Source of the DNA: UBA2942 sp045127535
GTDB taxonomy: Bacteria; Bacillota; Clostridia; Lachnospirales; Lachnospiraceae
Length of the DNA: 64,000 nt
Reading direction: 5' to 3'
Assembly (NCBI GenBank): GCA_045127535.1
Contig: JBGVQN010000033.1
Span: 56,824-120,823, forward strand
Shown here: positions 34,759 through 43,656 of the stretch, one piece after another
How positions within the stretch are numbered: position 1 is the first letter of the stretch
Layout: each line of letters starts with the position of its first letter
Position numbers and translations under genes: made by a program
The notes under the pieces: model-generated
Told to the model about the DNA's origin: nothing
What the model saw: only the letters and a program-made list of their open reading frames with translations
Database searches by the model: none

Positions 34759-36039
34759 ATGGCAACAAAAGATATGTACAAACAGCTTGGGATCTCAGAT
34801 GAAGTATATGCATTTGGGGAGTCTATTGTGGCAGAATTGCAGCCGCGCTTTGCCAAAATTGACGAGACCGCAGAGTATAACCAGATGAAGGTCATTTCTG
34901 CCATGCAGAAAAACAAGGTCAGTGAAATGCATTTTGCAGCCACCACTGGTTACGGTTACAATGACACTGGCCGTGAGACCTTAGAGCAGGTATATGCAGA
35001 TACCTTCCACACAGAGGCAGCCCTGGTGCGTCCACAGATCACCTGCGGTACCCATGCACTGGCAGTGGCGCTTTCTGCCAATCTGCGTCCTGGAGACGAG
35101 CTGCTTTCTCCTGTGGGAAAGCCTTATGATACATTAGAAGAAGTCATTGGTATCCGCCAGTCACCAGGCTCTTTAAAGGAATTTGGGGTGACCTACCGTC
35201 AGGTGGATCTGCTGGCAGATGGTTCCTTTGATTTTGAGGGCATCAAAAATGCCATCAATGAACGCACCAAGCTGGTGACCATCCAGCGTTCCAAGGGATA
35301 TCAGACCAGACCTACCCTTTCCGTGGCACGGATCGGGGAGCTGATCGCCTTTGTAAAGTCTGTGAAGCCGGATGTGATCTGTATGGTAGACAACTGCTAC
35401 GGAGAATTCGTAGAGGAAACAGAGCCGTCAGACGTAGGGGCAGACATGATCGTAGGTTCCCTGATCAAAAATCCGGGAGGCGGTCTGGCGCCCATCGGCG
35501 GTTATATCTGCGGTACCAAAAGCTGTGTAGAGCAGTGTGCATACCGTCTGAGCGCACCGGGACTTGGACAGGAGGTAGGCGCCAATTTGGGTATTCTGCC
35601 ATCCTTCTATCAGGGCTTTTTCCTGGCGCCTACTGTAGTGGCAGGGGCATTAAAGGGTGCGATCTTTGCAGCCAATGTATATGAACGCCTTGGATTTGCT
35701 GTGGTGCCAAACAGTACAGAGTCCAGACATGACATTATTCAGGCAGTGACCTTTGGCACACCGGAAGGGGTGATTCAGTTCTGCAAGGGCATCCAGGCAG
35801 CAGCGCCGGTAGACAGCTATGTAGATCCGGAGCCATGGGATATGCCGGGCTATGATGATCCGGTGATTATGGCAGCAGGCGCTTTTGTACAGGGTTCCTC
35901 TATTGAGCTGAGTGCAGACGGTCCTATCTGCCCTCCTTATGCAGTATATTTCCAGGGAGGACTGACCTGGTATCATGCAAAGCTTGGCATTCTGAAATCT
36001 CTGCAGGCGCTGACAGATGCAGGAATCGTGGTGCTGTAA
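34759..36039 (+). CDS. PLP-dependent enzyme, methionine gamma-lyase family (aluminium-resistance / YnbB-type)
   Basis: A 426-residue fold-type I PLP enzyme. It contains ITCGTHALAVALSANLRPGDELLS, MVDNCYGEFVEE, and the PLP-lysine region GSLIKNPGGGLAPIGGYICG. The group is often named aluminium resistance protein or cystathionine beta-lyase-related; the true substrate is not established. GGAGG precedes the ATG. It usually lies after miaA in Clostridia, as here. Confidence 0.88.
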   Translation: MATKDMYKQLGISDEVYAFGESIVAELQPRFAKIDETAEYNQMKVISAMQKNKVSEMHFAATTGYGYNDTGRETLEQVYADTFHTEAALVRPQITCGTHALAVALSANLRPGDELLSPVGKPYDTLEEVIGIRQSPGSLKEFGVTYRQVDLLADGSFDFEGIKNAINERTKLVTIQRSKGYQTRPTLSVARIGELIAFVKSVKPDVICMVDNCYGEFVEETEPSDVGADMIVGSLIKNPGGGLAPIGGYICGTKSCVEQCAYRLSAPGLGQEVGANLGILPSFYQGFFLAPTVVAGALKGAIFAANVYERLGFAVVPNSTESRHDIIQAVTFGTPEGVIQFCKGIQAAAPVDSYVDPEPWDMPGYDDPVIMAAGAFVQGSSIELSADGPICPPYAVYFQGGLTWYHAKLGILKSLQALTDAGIVVL

Positions 36040-36241
36040 AGGAGTGAGTAGATATAGGACTTGCTTTTTTGGGTTTCCTTAAATAGGAAAAATGTGAAAA
36101 AAGCGGAACCATGGAACGTATTTTCGGTTTTTTTACGGGAAAACTGTACAATCCATGGGAAATATGATATAATTAATTTCAATTGCTTAAAGCTTGGCAA
36201 CAGGTAAAGGCAATTACAAATGATTGCTGGAGGTACATACG

Positions 36242-36520
36242 ATGGCAGATGAGGGAAAAAAGGGGAAGAAGGCAGGGGAATGGATCATTGTCCTGATCGT
36301 AGGATTTGTATTGGCAGGATTTCTGTCTTCTGTGGCAAGTGCCAGCGGCATGACCTTTTTGCAGTGGTTAGACTATGGTTCCACATTTGGCACAAGCGGC
36401 CCCTGTACCATTGATTTAGGTGTGGTGAAATTTTCCTTTGAGATCACAGTCCGTATTACAGTAGGAAGTATTATTGGCTGTGTGGCTTCAACACTCCTTT
36501 ATCATAAGTTTATTGGATAA
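36242..36520 (+). CDS. DUF4321 small membrane protein
   Basis: A 92-residue protein with a lysine-rich N-terminus, a first transmembrane segment (EWIIVLIVGFVLAGFL), a central FGTSGPCTIDLGVVKFSFEI and a second hydrophobic segment at the C-terminus. This is the DUF4321 pattern, found next to radC and mreC in Clostridia. No function is known. GGAGG lies 9 bases before the ATG at 36242. A short inverted repeat at about 36180-36220 upstream (CAATTGC and GGCAATTAC) may be a relic of the repeat ends. Confidence 0.8.
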   Translation: MADEGKKGKKAGEWIIVLIVGFVLAGFLSSVASASGMTFLQWLDYGSTFGTSGPCTIDLGVVKFSFEITVRITVGSIIGCVASTLLYHKFIG

Positions 36521-36571
36521 AGATTGGATTCCTGTATCTGGATACCTGGAGAGTATGCAGAAAGGAATGAA

Positions 36572-37267
36572 ATGAATGAATACCATCAGGTAAAAGAGAA
36601 TGTAGGCAGTTTGCGTCCTTATGAAAAATGTCTGAAATTCGGACCAGGATTTTTGAGTGATGCGGAACTGTTGGGAGTAATTCTGCGAACAGGTGCAGTG
36701 GGAATGGATTCTGTGGCACTGGCTGAGAAAATATTACAGATGGTGCCCTCCTGCAGTGGACTGGGGGGAATGTACCGTCTGTCAGTAGACCAGCTGTGCC
36801 GACTGAAAGGGATAGGCAGGGTAAAAGCCATTCAGATACAGTGTATCGGAGAACTGTCCAGACGGATTTCAAAATCTGTGGCGGCAGAAGCCTTTTCCAT
36901 GAATGACCCGGCCACCATTGCAGAATATTATATGGAAGATATGCGGCACCTGACTCAGGAGCATTTACTGCTTTTGCTGTTAAATTCCAAGGCAAAGCGG
37001 ATCCGGGATGTGGTTTTGTTTAAAGGAACAGTAAATGGTGCGATGCTTTCTCCCAGGGAAATCTTTATTGAAGCACTTCGCTGTGATGCAGTGTACATTG
37101 TATTGCTGCACAATCATCCAAGCGGCGATCCGGAGCCGAGCAGAGAAGACGTGGGGATTACCAGACGGATAAAGGAAGCAGGAAATATGATAGGAATACA
37201 GCTGATTGACCATATTATTATTGGAGATAATCAGTATATCAGCTTAAAAGAGCGAGGCATTTTGTAA
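36572..37267 (+). CDS. radC: RadC / JAB-domain protein
   Basis: A 231-residue protein with an N-terminal helix-hairpin-helix region (LCRLKGIGRVKAIQIQ) and a C-terminal JAB/MPN domain. The metal motif LHNHPSGDPEPSRED is intact. Despite the historic name, a DNA repair role is doubtful and the molecular function is open. The ATG at 36572 follows AAAGGAA. Its TAA touches the ATG of mreC directly, so the two are translationally close. Confidence 0.92.
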   Translation: MNEYHQVKENVGSLRPYEKCLKFGPGFLSDAELLGVILRTGAVGMDSVALAEKILQMVPSCSGLGGMYRLSVDQLCRLKGIGRVKAIQIQCIGELSRRISKSVAAEAFSMNDPATIAEYYMEDMRHLTQEHLLLLLLNSKAKRIRDVVLFKGTVNGAMLSPREIFIEALRCDAVYIVLLHNHPSGDPEPSREDVGITRRIKEAGNMIGIQLIDHIIIGDNQYISLKERGIL

Positions 37268-38131
37268 ATGAAAGATAAGTTAATGCAACTGATTCTCATG
37301 ATAAAACCCAAGACCATATTGTTTGTTATGACATTTTTTTGTATTGGTATTATGGGACTTACTTATTTTCATTCTGACAGTGCGGTTCCTCTTCGTACGG
37401 CCGTAGGTTATATTGTAGTACCGTTGCAAAACGGCATCAACCAGATCGGCAGTATTGGACAGGAATTTTTGCAGGAGCGTCTGGATCTGGAAGAAGCCAG
37501 GGAAAAGATAAGAGAGCAGGAGCGGATTATTGCAGAGTTAGAGAGCCAGATTGAGCAATATCAGGAAGAAAATATAGAAGTAAACCGTCTTCGGGATCTT
37601 CTGGAATTATCAGAGACTTACCGGGAATATGAAACCACCGGGGCTACTGTGGTGGCCAGTGATACCAATAAATGGTACAGCCGTTTTACCATTGATAAAG
37701 GCAGCAATGATGGACTGGCAGAAGGAATGAATGTGGTGGCAGATGGAGGTCTGGTAGGAATTATTACAGAGGTTTCTGACAATTTTTCTGTAGTCACTTC
37801 CATCATTGACAATTCTTCCAATATCAGTGCTATGTCCAGGGACGATAACAAACTTTGTATCGTGTCTGGAGATCTGGAGCTGATGCAGGAAGGTTATATC
37901 CGCATGGCGTATGCGGATGTGGATTCCGGTATTGAAGACGATACCATAATTGTAACATCTAATATCAGTGACCGGTATCTGCCGGGAATCATGATTGGGT
38001 ATGCAAAAGATGTGACAGTTGATGCCAACCAGCTGACACTGTCTGGTTATATTGTACCCAAGGTGGATTTTACAGCACTGAAGGATGTGCTTGTAATACT
38101 GACGACGAAACAGACGGGAGAAGAACCATGA
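37268..38131 (+). CDS. mreC: Rod shape-determining protein MreC
   Basis: MreC links the MreB-associated machinery to periplasmic cell wall synthesis. The 287-residue protein has one N-terminal transmembrane segment (about 12-30), then a coiled coil rich in Glu and Gln (about 70-110). A beta-rich domain with VVASDTNKWYSRFTIDKGSNDGL and GYIVPKVDFTALKDVLV follows. It starts immediately after radC. Its stop codon lies inside the stem of a strong hairpin. Confidence 0.93.
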   Translation: MKDKLMQLILMIKPKTILFVMTFFCIGIMGLTYFHSDSAVPLRTAVGYIVVPLQNGINQIGSIGQEFLQERLDLEEAREKIREQERIIAELESQIEQYQEENIEVNRLRDLLELSETYREYETTGATVVASDTNKWYSRFTIDKGSNDGLAEGMNVVADGGLVGIITEVSDNFSVVTSIIDNSSNISAMSRDDNKLCIVSGDLELMQEGYIRMAYADVDSGIEDDTIIVTSNISDRYLPGIMIGYAKDVTVDANQLTLSGYIVPKVDFTALKDVLVILTTKQTGEEP

Positions 38132-38155
38132 GAAGCCTGAGGCTTTTCATGGTTC
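38123..38155 (+). other. Strong 15-bp hairpin over the mreC stop codon
   Basis: GAACCATGAGAAGCC (38123-38137) pairs with GGCTTTTCATGGTTC (38141-38155) with one G-U pair and a TGA loop. No U-run follows. The mreC TGA (38129-38131) is in the left arm, so ribosomes finishing mreC would open it. It may be a stability or processing element between mreC and mreD. Confidence 0.65.
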
Positions 38156-38209
38156 ACACTGTATGATGATACATACTTACGGGAACACAACAGGAAAAGG
38201 AGGTATTTC

Positions 38210-38740
38210 ATGAAGAACATCATGAGGAGGATTCTGGTGATGGGTCTGCTGATCCTAATGTTTTATCTGCTGCAGACGACTGTATTGGAGCGGATTCCCT
38301 ATCTGGCAGGCGTTCCCAATCTGCTGCTGATTTTTACATTTTCTGTGGGACTTTTAAGAGGGCGGAGTGAAGGCATGGCAGCAGGTTTTGCCTGCGGATT
38401 GCTTTTGGATGTTTTTTCCGGAGGGGTGCTGTGTTTTTATGCACTGATTTATATGTATATTGGATACCTGAATGGTATGCTGTCTAATATTCTGGTGAGT
38501 GAGCTGCTGCTGCTGCCTATGCTTTCCTGTGCCTGCAGTGAACTGCTGTATCATGCTTATCAGTATATTTTCGGCTTTTTGGTGCAGAATAAGCTGCATT
38601 TTGGAGAGTACTTCCAGCAGATCGTACTGCCGGAACTTATGCTCACTGTTACAGTTTCTATTATAGGATACTATCTGGTACTGATTGTCAACCGCAGGTT
38701 GGAACAGACAGAACAAAAAGGAGCTAAAAAATTTGCTTAA
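38210..38740 (+). CDS. mreD: Rod shape-determining protein MreD
   Basis: A 176-residue integral membrane protein with about five helices; MreD is the membrane partner of MreC in the elongasome. It contains LAGVPNLLLIFTFSVGLLRGRSEGMAAGFACGLLLDVFSG, read here in pieces, which fits the family pattern GxxxGxxxGLLLD. AAAGGAGG precedes the ATG. The 3' end overlaps the start of the penicillin-binding protein gene by 8 bases. Confidence 0.9.
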   Translation: MKNIMRRILVMGLLILMFYLLQTTVLERIPYLAGVPNLLLIFTFSVGLLRGRSEGMAAGFACGLLLDVFSGGVLCFYALIYMYIGYLNGMLSNILVSELLLLPMLSCACSELLYHAYQYIFGFLVQNKLHFGEYFQQIVLPELMLTVTVSIIGYYLVLIVNRRLEQTEQKGAKKFA

Positions 38741-41627
38741 AGAAGTTTTGGAACAAGTAAAGGAAACATTGATTCGATTTTTCACCTCCCGGCTTCTTCC
38801 GGTGGGGATTTTGTTTTTTGTTTTTTTTGCAATACTGGTAGTCAGGCATTTTGATCTGCAGATCATGCATGGAGAAGAATACTATGACAATTATATTGAA
38901 ATTACCCAGACTACTGTAACAGAAGATGCCCCAAGAGGCTGTATTTATGACAGAAATGGTGTGGTACTGGCTTACAATGAGATCACCTATTCTGTTACCA
39001 TCAAAGATGTAGATGTATATACAGGAAAAGGGGAACTCAGCAGTATGGTATACCGTCTGGTATTGCTGTTGGAACGCTTTGATGCGGAGATAGAGTCCTA
39101 TCTGCCTGTAGTTGTAAATGAATATGGGGTATATGAGTATTCCGGCACAGAGACCAGAGTCCGCCAGTTTATACGCGATACCTATGGCCTGACCACCAGC
39201 CAGGTGGAGAAGATGCAGCAGGAAGGAGATGACCCTTACTCTTATAGTGCGGAAAAGGTCATGGAATATATTCGAAATGGAAAATACAAATTTAGCGAAT
39301 ATTTAACTGGGAAAAACGGACTGGCAGATGACAGCGAGATTACCAAGCAGCAGGCACTTGATATTTTTAATATCCGTTATGCCCTGGCTGCAAATTCTTA
39401 TAAAAAATATGTTTCTGCAGTAGTATGTAAAGATGTTTCTGCGGAGCTCCAGGCTGCAGTTATGGAACATGCAGATGAATTGCAGGGAGTGGAGATAGAA
39501 GAAGACACAGTAAGAGTATATCCTTATGCAGAATGCTTTTCCCATGTTCTGGGATATACTGGTACTGCATCAGAAGAGGAACTGGAGATCCTGCAGGAGG
39601 AAGATGATACCTATGAAACCGGTGATATTATTGGTAAACAAGGCACCGGCCTGGAATGGGTCATGGAAACTACATTAAGCGGACAGAAGGGAACTCAGAT
39701 TATTTACAAGGACAGTACCGGTCTGGTACTGGATACAGAAGAAGCAGAAGAACCGGTTCCGGGAGATGACGTGTATCTGAGTCTGGATGCGGAGCTGACT
39801 CAGGCAGTGTATAATATTATTGAAGAACAGTTAGCCGGTATTGTATATGACCGACTGATCCAGGGGGATTTTACCCCTACGGAAGATACTCTGGCAGAGG
39901 AATTTAAAATTCCAATCAAAGATGTTTATTTCCAGATGATCAATAATAACGTGCTTTCCTGTACTGATTTTGCTGATACAGATGCTTCCCAGACAGAAAA
40001 AAATATACAGGCAAAGTATGAGGCGTATTATGCCCAGGTAACAGCAGAAATTCGAAATGAACTTTTGAGTGCCCAGGCATTGTCCCAGAATGCGCTTTCA
40101 GATGAATTAAAAGGGTATATGGAATATATCTATACGTTCCTGACAAAAAAGAATATGATTATATCGGGTGCCATTGACACTACAGATGGAGTGTATCAGG
40201 CATGGAAAGAAGGTACCATCGGACTGCGGGAGTTTTTGCTTTATGGCATTGAGAACCAGTGGATAGATTACAGTCTGGTAGAAACCCAGGAACAGTATTC
40301 CACAACAAATGAAATGCTGGAGGCGCTGGTTGGTAATTTGTTAGAACTCCTGGCAGTGGATGACGGATTTGCCAAGGAACTGTATGATGTTCTGATCCAT
40401 CAGCAGGTGGTGACTGGTTGTGAAATCTGTATTGCTTTGATGGAACAGGGTGTGCTGACTGTGGATGAGGCTGCTTATGAAAAACTGCAGTCAGGAGATG
40501 AAGACTACGCATATGAATTTATGCGGGAAAAAATATATAACATCGAAATTACACCGGCCCAGATTGCATTAGATCCATGCTCCGGATCTGCAGTCATTAC
40601 GGATGTGGATACAGGAGAGCTGCTGGCAGTGGTAACCTATCCTGGTTATGATATTAACCGGCTTTCCGGTACCATTGATGCAGAATATTACAGGAAGCTG
40701 GTCAATGATTTGTCTCAGCCATTTTATAACCGTGCTACCCAGACACGTCTGTCTCCTGGTTCTACCTATAAGATGCTTACAGGTATTGCTGGTGTGCTGG
40801 AAGGCGTAATTGGAAAGGATGAACTGGTAGACTGTCAGGGTGTTTTTGAACCCACCAATCAGCAATGCTGGATTTTCCGTGAGCATGGAGGTGTTCATGG
40901 CAATGTAGATCTGCTTACAGGTCTGGCTAATTCCTGTAACTGTTATTTCTTTGAAATTGGTTATCGTCTTAGTCTTGACGAAGACGGCAATTACAATCAG
41001 CAGCAGGGATTGGAAAAACTGGCCAAATATGCATCTATGTTTGGATTTGATGAGAATACGGGAATTGAGATCCGGGAAAATATTTCCCACATATCAGACG
41101 AATATCCCGTTTCTTCTGCAATCGGACAGGGCACCAATAACTTTACCTGCTTACAGATGGGCAGATATATTGAAGCAATTGCCAGCAGGGGATCTTTGTA
41201 TCAATATACCCTTTTGGATAAAATTACCGATTATACCGGAGAGCTGAAGGAAGATATTACGCCAGAAGTAGAGCGGACAATAGAACTTCCAGAGGATCTG
41301 TGGGATGATATATGGGAAGGTATGTATCAGGTACTTCAGACTGGTTCTGCTGCGGGCATGTGCAATGATATAAATTTGGAGATCGTAGGAAAAACTGGTA
41401 CCACACAGGAGAATAAGCTGCGAGGCAACCATGGTAACTTTACCAGCTTTGCACCAAAGGATGATCCGGAGATATCTGTAGAAGTTATGCTTCCAAATGC
41501 ATATACGTCCGGTAATGCGATCTATGTAGCAAAGGATATTTACCGGTATTATTTTGGATTAGAGGCTTATGAAGATATTGTTGACGGTCATGCCAATGCA
41601 GGATGTGCAGTAAATGTAGGTGACTAA
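38733..41627 (+). CDS. mrdA: Penicillin-binding protein 2 (elongasome transpeptidase), long form
   Basis: A class B transpeptidase that cross-links peptidoglycan during elongation. The 964-residue protein has one transmembrane segment near residues 20-45, then the dimerisation domain with APRGCIYDRNGVVLAYN. The transpeptidase motifs are STYK (Ser 677), SCN (734-736) and KTGT (from 887). It is longer than classical 600-700 residue forms because of an insertion of about 250 mostly helical residues before the transpeptidase domain. The start is TTG at 38733, 9 bases after AAAGGAG, inside the end of mreD. Confidence 0.92.
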   Translation: MLKEVLEQVKETLIRFFTSRLLPVGILFFVFFAILVVRHFDLQIMHGEEYYDNYIEITQTTVTEDAPRGCIYDRNGVVLAYNEITYSVTIKDVDVYTGKGELSSMVYRLVLLLERFDAEIESYLPVVVNEYGVYEYSGTETRVRQFIRDTYGLTTSQVEKMQQEGDDPYSYSAEKVMEYIRNGKYKFSEYLTGKNGLADDSEITKQQALDIFNIRYALAANSYKKYVSAVVCKDVSAELQAAVMEHADELQGVEIEEDTVRVYPYAECFSHVLGYTGTASEEELEILQEEDDTYETGDIIGKQGTGLEWVMETTLSGQKGTQIIYKDSTGLVLDTEEAEEPVPGDDVYLSLDAELTQAVYNIIEEQLAGIVYDRLIQGDFTPTEDTLAEEFKIPIKDVYFQMINNNVLSCTDFADTDASQTEKNIQAKYEAYYAQVTAEIRNELLSAQALSQNALSDELKGYMEYIYTFLTKKNMIISGAIDTTDGVYQAWKEGTIGLREFLLYGIENQWIDYSLVETQEQYSTTNEMLEALVGNLLELLAVDDGFAKELYDVLIHQQVVTGCEICIALMEQGVLTVDEAAYEKLQSGDEDYAYEFMREKIYNIEITPAQIALDPCSGSAVITDVDTGELLAVVTYPGYDINRLSGTIDAEYYRKLVNDLSQPFYNRATQTRLSPGSTYKMLTGIAGVLEGVIGKDELVDCQGVFEPTNQQCWIFREHGGVHGNVDLLTGLANSCNCYFFEIGYRLSLDEDGNYNQQQGLEKLAKYASMFGFDENTGIEIRENISHISDEYPVSSAIGQGTNNFTCLQMGRYIEAIASRGSLYQYTLLDKITDYTGELKEDITPEVERTIELPEDLWDDIWEGMYQVLQTGSAAGMCNDINLEIVGKTGTTQENKLRGNHGNFTSFAPKDDPEISVEVMLPNAYTSGNAIYVAKDIYRYYFGLEAYEDIVDGHANAGCAVNVGD

Positions 41628-41652
41628 TGGGTAAGGGAACAGAGAGGATAAA

Positions 41653-42393
41653 ATGAAGCAGTTAGCAATCATCAAAGGTAATAAATATGGTATATTGGTC
41701 CGGTTAAATGCAGAAGCTCCTTTTTCCCAGGTGTTAGAGGAACTGATTTCCAGGCTGAAAGCATCTGCTGATTTTTTTAAAGATGCCAAGATGGCGCTTT
41801 CCATTGAAGGACGCGTTTTAAGCCAGGAAGAGGAGGAACAGATCCTTGCTGCTTTTGCAGAATATTCCAGAATTGAAATCATCTGCGTCATGGATACTGA
41901 TGAAAAGAGAGAAATTTTGTATCGGAAGTTAGTGGAGCAGGCTGATTCTGTAAATGAAGAAGCTGCACAGGAGGATACAGAAGAAGAAACTCCGGGAGAG
42001 CGGTTGCTGCGTGATGTACAGAATGAGGAACTGAATGCAGGACAGTTTTATAAAGGAACCCTGCGTTCCGGCCAGGTAGTGGAATCTTCCAGCAGTATGA
42101 TTGTATTGGGAGACATTAACCCGGGAGCCAAGGTCATTGCCACAGGAAACATCATTGTATTGGGTTCCCTAAAAGGGTATGCAGTGGCTGGTGCCGGAGG
42201 CAATGAGACTGCTTTTGTAGCAGCTTTGGAAATGTCTCCTATGCAGATCAAAATCGGCAATGTGATCGGCAGAAGCATAGATAAGAAGAAAAAGAAAGAA
42301 AAGAAAAAGCCACAGATTGCCTATGTACTGGAAGGAAATATTTATATTGAAGATATTTCAAAAGATATCATGAATGATATTAATTTTGTGTAA
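41653..42393 (+). CDS. minC: Septum site-determining protein MinC
   Basis: MinC inhibits FtsZ assembly away from midcell. The 246-residue protein has an N-terminal domain of about 100 residues and an acidic linker. The C-terminal beta-helix reads RSGQVVESSSSMIVLGDINPGAKV, in two overlapping parts, then GNIIVLGSLKGYAVAGAGGNE, which is diagnostic. It follows the penicillin-binding protein gene by 25 bases and precedes minD by 177 bases. The AT-rich minC-minD gap (42394-42570) shows no gene and only weak promoter-like bases. Confidence 0.92.
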   Translation: MKQLAIIKGNKYGILVRLNAEAPFSQVLEELISRLKASADFFKDAKMALSIEGRVLSQEEEEQILAAFAEYSRIEIICVMDTDEKREILYRKLVEQADSVNEEAAQEDTEEETPGERLLRDVQNEELNAGQFYKGTLRSGQVVESSSSMIVLGDINPGAKVIATGNIIVLGSLKGYAVAGAGGNETAFVAALEMSPMQIKIGNVIGRSIDKKKKKEKKKPQIAYVLEGNIYIEDISKDIMNDINFV

Positions 42394-42570
42394 AGGTACA
42401 CGGTTTTTTTGTGAATTTGATCCACAAAAGGGGATTTCATCATATATTTACACGGAATGTAAGAAATGGATAAAAAAAAGTAGCCAATTCTAAGTAAATA
42501 TAGTAAAATAAGAGTATTCTATCAATTATATGTAGTAGAATCCATCAGCTGCAGTATAGGAGGCGCGAGC

Positions 42571-43356
42571 ATGAGCGAAGTAATTGTAATTACATCCGGC
42601 AAAGGCGGAGTGGGTAAAACAACCACTACAGCCAATCTGGGAACAGGACTGGCAAAGTTAGGCAATAAAGTAGTATTAATTGATACAGATATCGGTTTGA
42701 GAAATCTGGATGTAGTATTGGGACTGGAAAACCGTATCGTATATAATCTGGTGGATGTAATTGAAGGAAACTGCCGCATTCGTCAGGCTCTCATTAAGGA
42801 CAAGCGTTGTGACAATCTGTACTTACTGCCTTCGGCCCAGACCAGGGACAAGAGTGCAGTAACACCAGAGCAGATGAAGAAGCTGACAGATGAATTAAAA
42901 GAAGAATTTGATTACATACTGCTGGATTGTCCTGCAGGTATTGAACAGGGATTTAAGAACGCAATTGCAGGTGCGGATCGTGCTTTGGTAGTGACGACTC
43001 CTGAAGTATCTGCCATCCGCGATGCAGACCGTATCATTGGTTTACTGGAAGCTACAGAAATCAAGAAAATCGATCTGATCGTAAACCGTATTCGTATGGA
43101 CATGGTAAAGCGTGGTGATATGATGTCCATGGATGATGTGGTAGATATTTTAGCAGTTCCTGTGATTGGTGCAGTCCCGGATGATGAAAATATTGTAGTA
43201 TCCACCAATAACGGAGAGCCGTTAGTTGGCTCAGATTGTATGGCTGGTAAAGCTTATATGAATATTTGTCATCGTGTAATGGGAGAACAGGTAGAGTTTA
43301 TGGATTTGGACGCTGGAAATGGATTCTTCAAGAAGCTGATGTCCTTATTCAAATAA
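42571..43356 (+). CDS. minD: Septum site-determining ATPase MinD
   Basis: MinD is a membrane-binding ATPase that carries MinC and oscillates under MinE control. The 261-residue protein has the deviant Walker A motif GKGGVGKTTTTANLG and LIDTDIGLRNLDVVLGLENR. DCPAGIEQGFKNA is the switch region, and the C-terminus FFKKLMSLFK is an amphipathic membrane helix. AGGAGG lies shortly before the ATG. minE follows after 18 bases. Confidence 0.96.
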   Translation: MSEVIVITSGKGGVGKTTTTANLGTGLAKLGNKVVLIDTDIGLRNLDVVLGLENRIVYNLVDVIEGNCRIRQALIKDKRCDNLYLLPSAQTRDKSAVTPEQMKKLTDELKEEFDYILLDCPAGIEQGFKNAIAGADRALVVTTPEVSAIRDADRIIGLLEATEIKKIDLIVNRIRMDMVKRGDMMSMDDVVDILAVPVIGAVPDDENIVVSTNNGEPLVGSDCMAGKAYMNICHRVMGEQVEFMDLDAGNGFFKKLMSLFK

Positions 43357-43374
43357 AATCAGGAGGTACGGAGG

Positions 43375-43644
43375 ATGAGTATCCTTGATAAATTCAGTAA
43401 AAAGAAATCAGGAGAAAACGCAAAGAACAGATTAAAATTGCTGCTTGTTTCGGAACGGGCTGATTGTTCTCCTGAAATTATGGAAAAAATAAAGAATGAA
43501 ATTATCGTTGTGATTTCCAAGTACCTGGATATTGATACAGAAGGTCTGGATATCCAGATTACCAGAAATGACACAGATGGATGCGAGGGCGGTTCCCCGG
43601 CATTGTATGCCAATATACCAATTAAGGGACAAAAATCCCGTTAA
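43375..43644 (+). CDS. minE: Cell division topological specificity factor MinE
   Basis: An 89-residue protein with the MinE pattern: an N-terminal amphipathic segment (SILDKFSKKKSGENAKNRLK), then LLLVSERADCSPEIMEKIKNEI and VISKYLDID. MinE activates MinD ATPase and restricts the division inhibitor to the cell poles. GGAGG precedes the ATG. Confidence 0.93.
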   Translation: MSILDKFSKKKSGENAKNRLKLLLVSERADCSPEIMEKIKNEIIVVISKYLDIDTEGLDIQITRNDTDGCEGGSPALYANIPIKGQKSR

Positions 43645-43656
43645 TCAGGTGGTTTG

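Noticed and set aside
36176..36222. Small inverted repeat CAATTGC/GGCAATTAC before the DUF4321 gene as another fold-back copy
   Set aside because: Only the end-like bases match; there are no arm or core blocks, so chance is likely.
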